This document shows positions 5,406 to 5,468 of a DNA stretch of 5,468 nucleotides, piece by piece. Position numbers and translations under genes: made by a program. The stretch comes from Methanosarcina sp. (GTDB lineage: Archaea; Halobacteriota; Methanosarcinia; Methanosarcinales; Methanosarcinaceae). Under the pieces are notes generated by a model, which was given only the letters and a program-made list of their open reading frames with translations, had not been told where the DNA came from and did no database searches. Numbering within the stretch: position 1 is the first letter of the stretch; every line of letters starts with the position of its first letter. The stretch covers positions 12,064 to 17,531 of the forward strand of contig DUIO01000035.1 of the NCBI GenBank assembly GCA_013330315.1. Direction: 5' to 3'.

Positions 5406-5468
5406 TTACACTTCTGAAATTGATTCCGCAATTTTCAGCAATTCTTCTTTTTCCAGGGAAGCGGTAAG
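5406..5468 (-). CDS. 3' end of a convergent gene, possibly a DUF4367/lipoprotein-sorting-like protein (partial)
   Basis: The minus strand is open from the right edge for 20 codons and ends in SLEKEELLKIAESISEV followed by TAA (5406-5408). The amphipathic ending 'KEELLKIAESI' resembles the C-terminal tail I associate with DUF4367-type and related exported proteins, where a final helix of this kind follows the last strand. With 20 residues this is only a resemblance. Its convergent position after the peptidase terminator agrees with a real gene end. The rest of the gene lies outside the window. Confidence 0.55.
   Translation of the reverse strand, partial: LTASLEKEELLKIAESISEV

Overview
The window looks like chromosomal DNA from a methanogenic archaeon of the Methanosarcina type. 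Three things point there: an archaeal AglJ-type dolichyl-phosphate glycosyltransferase, a short ThiC-family protein lacking the bacterial N-terminal extension, and long AT-rich intergenic gaps with archaeal TATA-like boxes and T-rich gene ends. The genus is an inference; no marker gene here fixes the species.

Layout from left to right. (1) Bases 1-51 are the last 16 codons of an unidentified plus-strand gene. (2) 184-1098 encodes an AglJ-like membrane-anchored family 2 glycosyltransferase with a GTG start. (3) 1099-1574 is a 476-base gap. It holds an 18-bp tandem repeat (about five copies), a long T-rich stretch, and the upstream region of the next gene with three TATA-like boxes and a recurring TTACTT motif. 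(4) 1575-2861 encodes a ThiC-family radical SAM enzyme of 428 residues. (5) 2862-3208 is a 347-base gap with a hairpin/T-tract terminator, a 15-bp direct repeat spaced by 21 bp, and promoter-like boxes. (6) 3209-5269 encodes an M3-family (oligoendopeptidase F-like) zinc peptidase with an N-terminal export or anchor segment. (7) 5301-5379 is a hairpin/T-tract terminator. (8) 5406-5468 is the 3' end of a convergent minus-strand gene.

The three full genes share a strand but are separated by hundreds of bases with their own terminator and promoter signals. They are therefore most likely separate transcription units, not an operon. No insertion sequence, CRISPR array, tRNA, rRNA or defence system is visible.

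The point most worth checking is the ThiC-family protein. It keeps the SAM-cluster cysteines and most substrate-contacting residues, but several motifs that are nearly invariant in true ThiC are altered (VNASIG for VNANIG, MELGTGGD for MDLSTGGD, TGNGMRAG for LGDGLRPG). This fits a paralogue that acts on the same substrate with a different outcome, for example a BzaF-like 5-hydroxybenzimidazole synthase for the cobamide lower ligand, rather than thiamine synthesis. A second point is that the peptidase, from a usually cytoplasmic family, appears exported and has ten N-glycosylation sequons, in a window that also carries a gene for N-glycan assembly.
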